Assembly (NCBI GenBank): GCA_024213275.1
Contig: JANAVG010000002.1
Span: forward strand, 372,001-436,000
DNA: 64,000 nucleotides
Reading direction: 5' to 3'
DNA from: Rossellomorea sp. BNER
GTDB taxonomy: Bacteria; Bacillota; Bacilli; Bacillales; Bacillaceae_B
Under the pieces are notes generated by a model. That model had not been told where the DNA came from and searched no databases. It saw only the letters and a list, made by a program, of their open reading frames with translations. Shown piece by piece: positions 63,735 to 64,000 of this stretch. Position numbers and translations under genes: made by a program. Each line of letters starts with the position of its first letter. Position 1 is the first letter of the stretch.

Positions 63735-63998
63735 GAATAAGAGGAGTAAGCCAGTTGGATTCGTTACAGAGAGCTAGTAGGGGTGAGAGCTAGCACGATA
63801 CAGTTGGTTGAATGGACTTATGAGAGGTTACCTGAAATAGAGTACGGTAACACGGCTTCCACCGTTAACAGGATAGGGTATCGGATGATAAGAATCCCGT
63901 ACCCGAAAGAGCGGGAAAGAATATACTTTCCAATAAGAGGTGGCACCGCGAATCAATTCGTCCTCCATAAACACTAAACATGTGTTTATGGAGGACTT
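63735..63998 (+). ncRNA. T-box riboswitch 2, tryptophan specifier
   Basis: Second leader in tandem: ACAGAGAGCTAGTAGG, specifier loop GAATGGACTTATGAG with TGG at 63813-63815, T-box core AGAGGTGGCACCGCG (63936-63950), terminator GTCCTCCATAAACAC / GTGTTTATGGAGGAC (63960-63996). UGGN is UGGC. The controlled gene lies beyond the right edge, probably the trp operon. Confidence 0.9.
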
Positions 63999-64000
63999 TT

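Overview
The window reads as chromosome of an endospore-forming, low-GC Bacillaceae bacterium. Evidence: gene order from the left edge to about 17.7 kb follows the Bacillus subtilis yod region (yodT-S-R-Q, yodP, kamA, yokU, yozE, yodN, yozD, yodL, deoD, yodJ, ctpA), Shine-Dalgarno sites are strong AGGAGG types with frequent TTG/GTG starts, and regulatory RNAs are the usual Firmicute classes. No phage, plasmid, IS transposase or CRISPR array was seen.

Layout. 1-8.8 kb: the start of a likely chemoreceptor, then a lysine/beta-lysine degradation operon (yodT, yodS, yodR, yodQ, an aldehyde dehydrogenase, ablB/yodP, kamA, yokU). 8.9-17.7 kb: small conserved yod/yoz genes, a Ser/Thr kinase-like protein beside a tiny basic protein, Spo0M, DeoD, a VanY-type carboxypeptidase and a CtpA protease. 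17.8-33.1 kb: LCP protein, AlbA_2 protein, COG0523 GTPase, MarR-MFS efflux pair, CAP-domain protein, SDR, MATE exporter, stand-alone MurG-like transferase, a GNAT gene with an odd tRNA-like leader, amidohydrolase, DedA protein, UppP. 33.2-37.5 kb: DUF4870 protein, WYL regulator, Nudix, a frameshifted patatin, a cysteine-rich four-helix protein. 37.7-41.5 kb: FMN riboswitch and ribD-E-BA-H. 41.6-51.2 kb: purine-type permease, DapF, divergent LigD/Ku end-joining pair, PAP2 phosphatase, membrane proteins. 51.2-55 kb: class Ia ribonucleotide reductase nrdAB on the minus strand behind a cobalamin riboswitch and two NrdR-type boxes. 55-64 kb: Fur-type promoter, fruRKA operon, PanF-type symporter pair, GNAT and MOSC proteins, and two tandem tryptophan-type T-box leaders whose target gene lies beyond the right edge.

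How it fits together. The first operon can carry lysine through beta-lysine, acetylation, transamination, CoA-dependent cleavage and deacetylation towards a C4 amino acid; the aldehyde dehydrogenase may take that product onward. The nrdAB block shows dual logic: transcription is probably repressed by NrdR when dNTPs are sufficient, and the leader terminates when B12 is present, which predicts a B12-dependent reductase elsewhere in the genome. Ku and LigD are divergent, and ku has a sigma-G-like promoter, fitting spore DNA repair.

Most unusual items: a degenerate tRNA-like element in the leader of a minus-strand GNAT gene (about 30.2 kb); two dispersed palindromic repeat families whose stems vary in a compensated way; a Fur-type promoter cut off from a 29-residue membrane ORF by one of these repeats; a 52-bp perfect palindrome; and tandem Trp T-boxes that differ at the base pairing with the tRNA discriminator.
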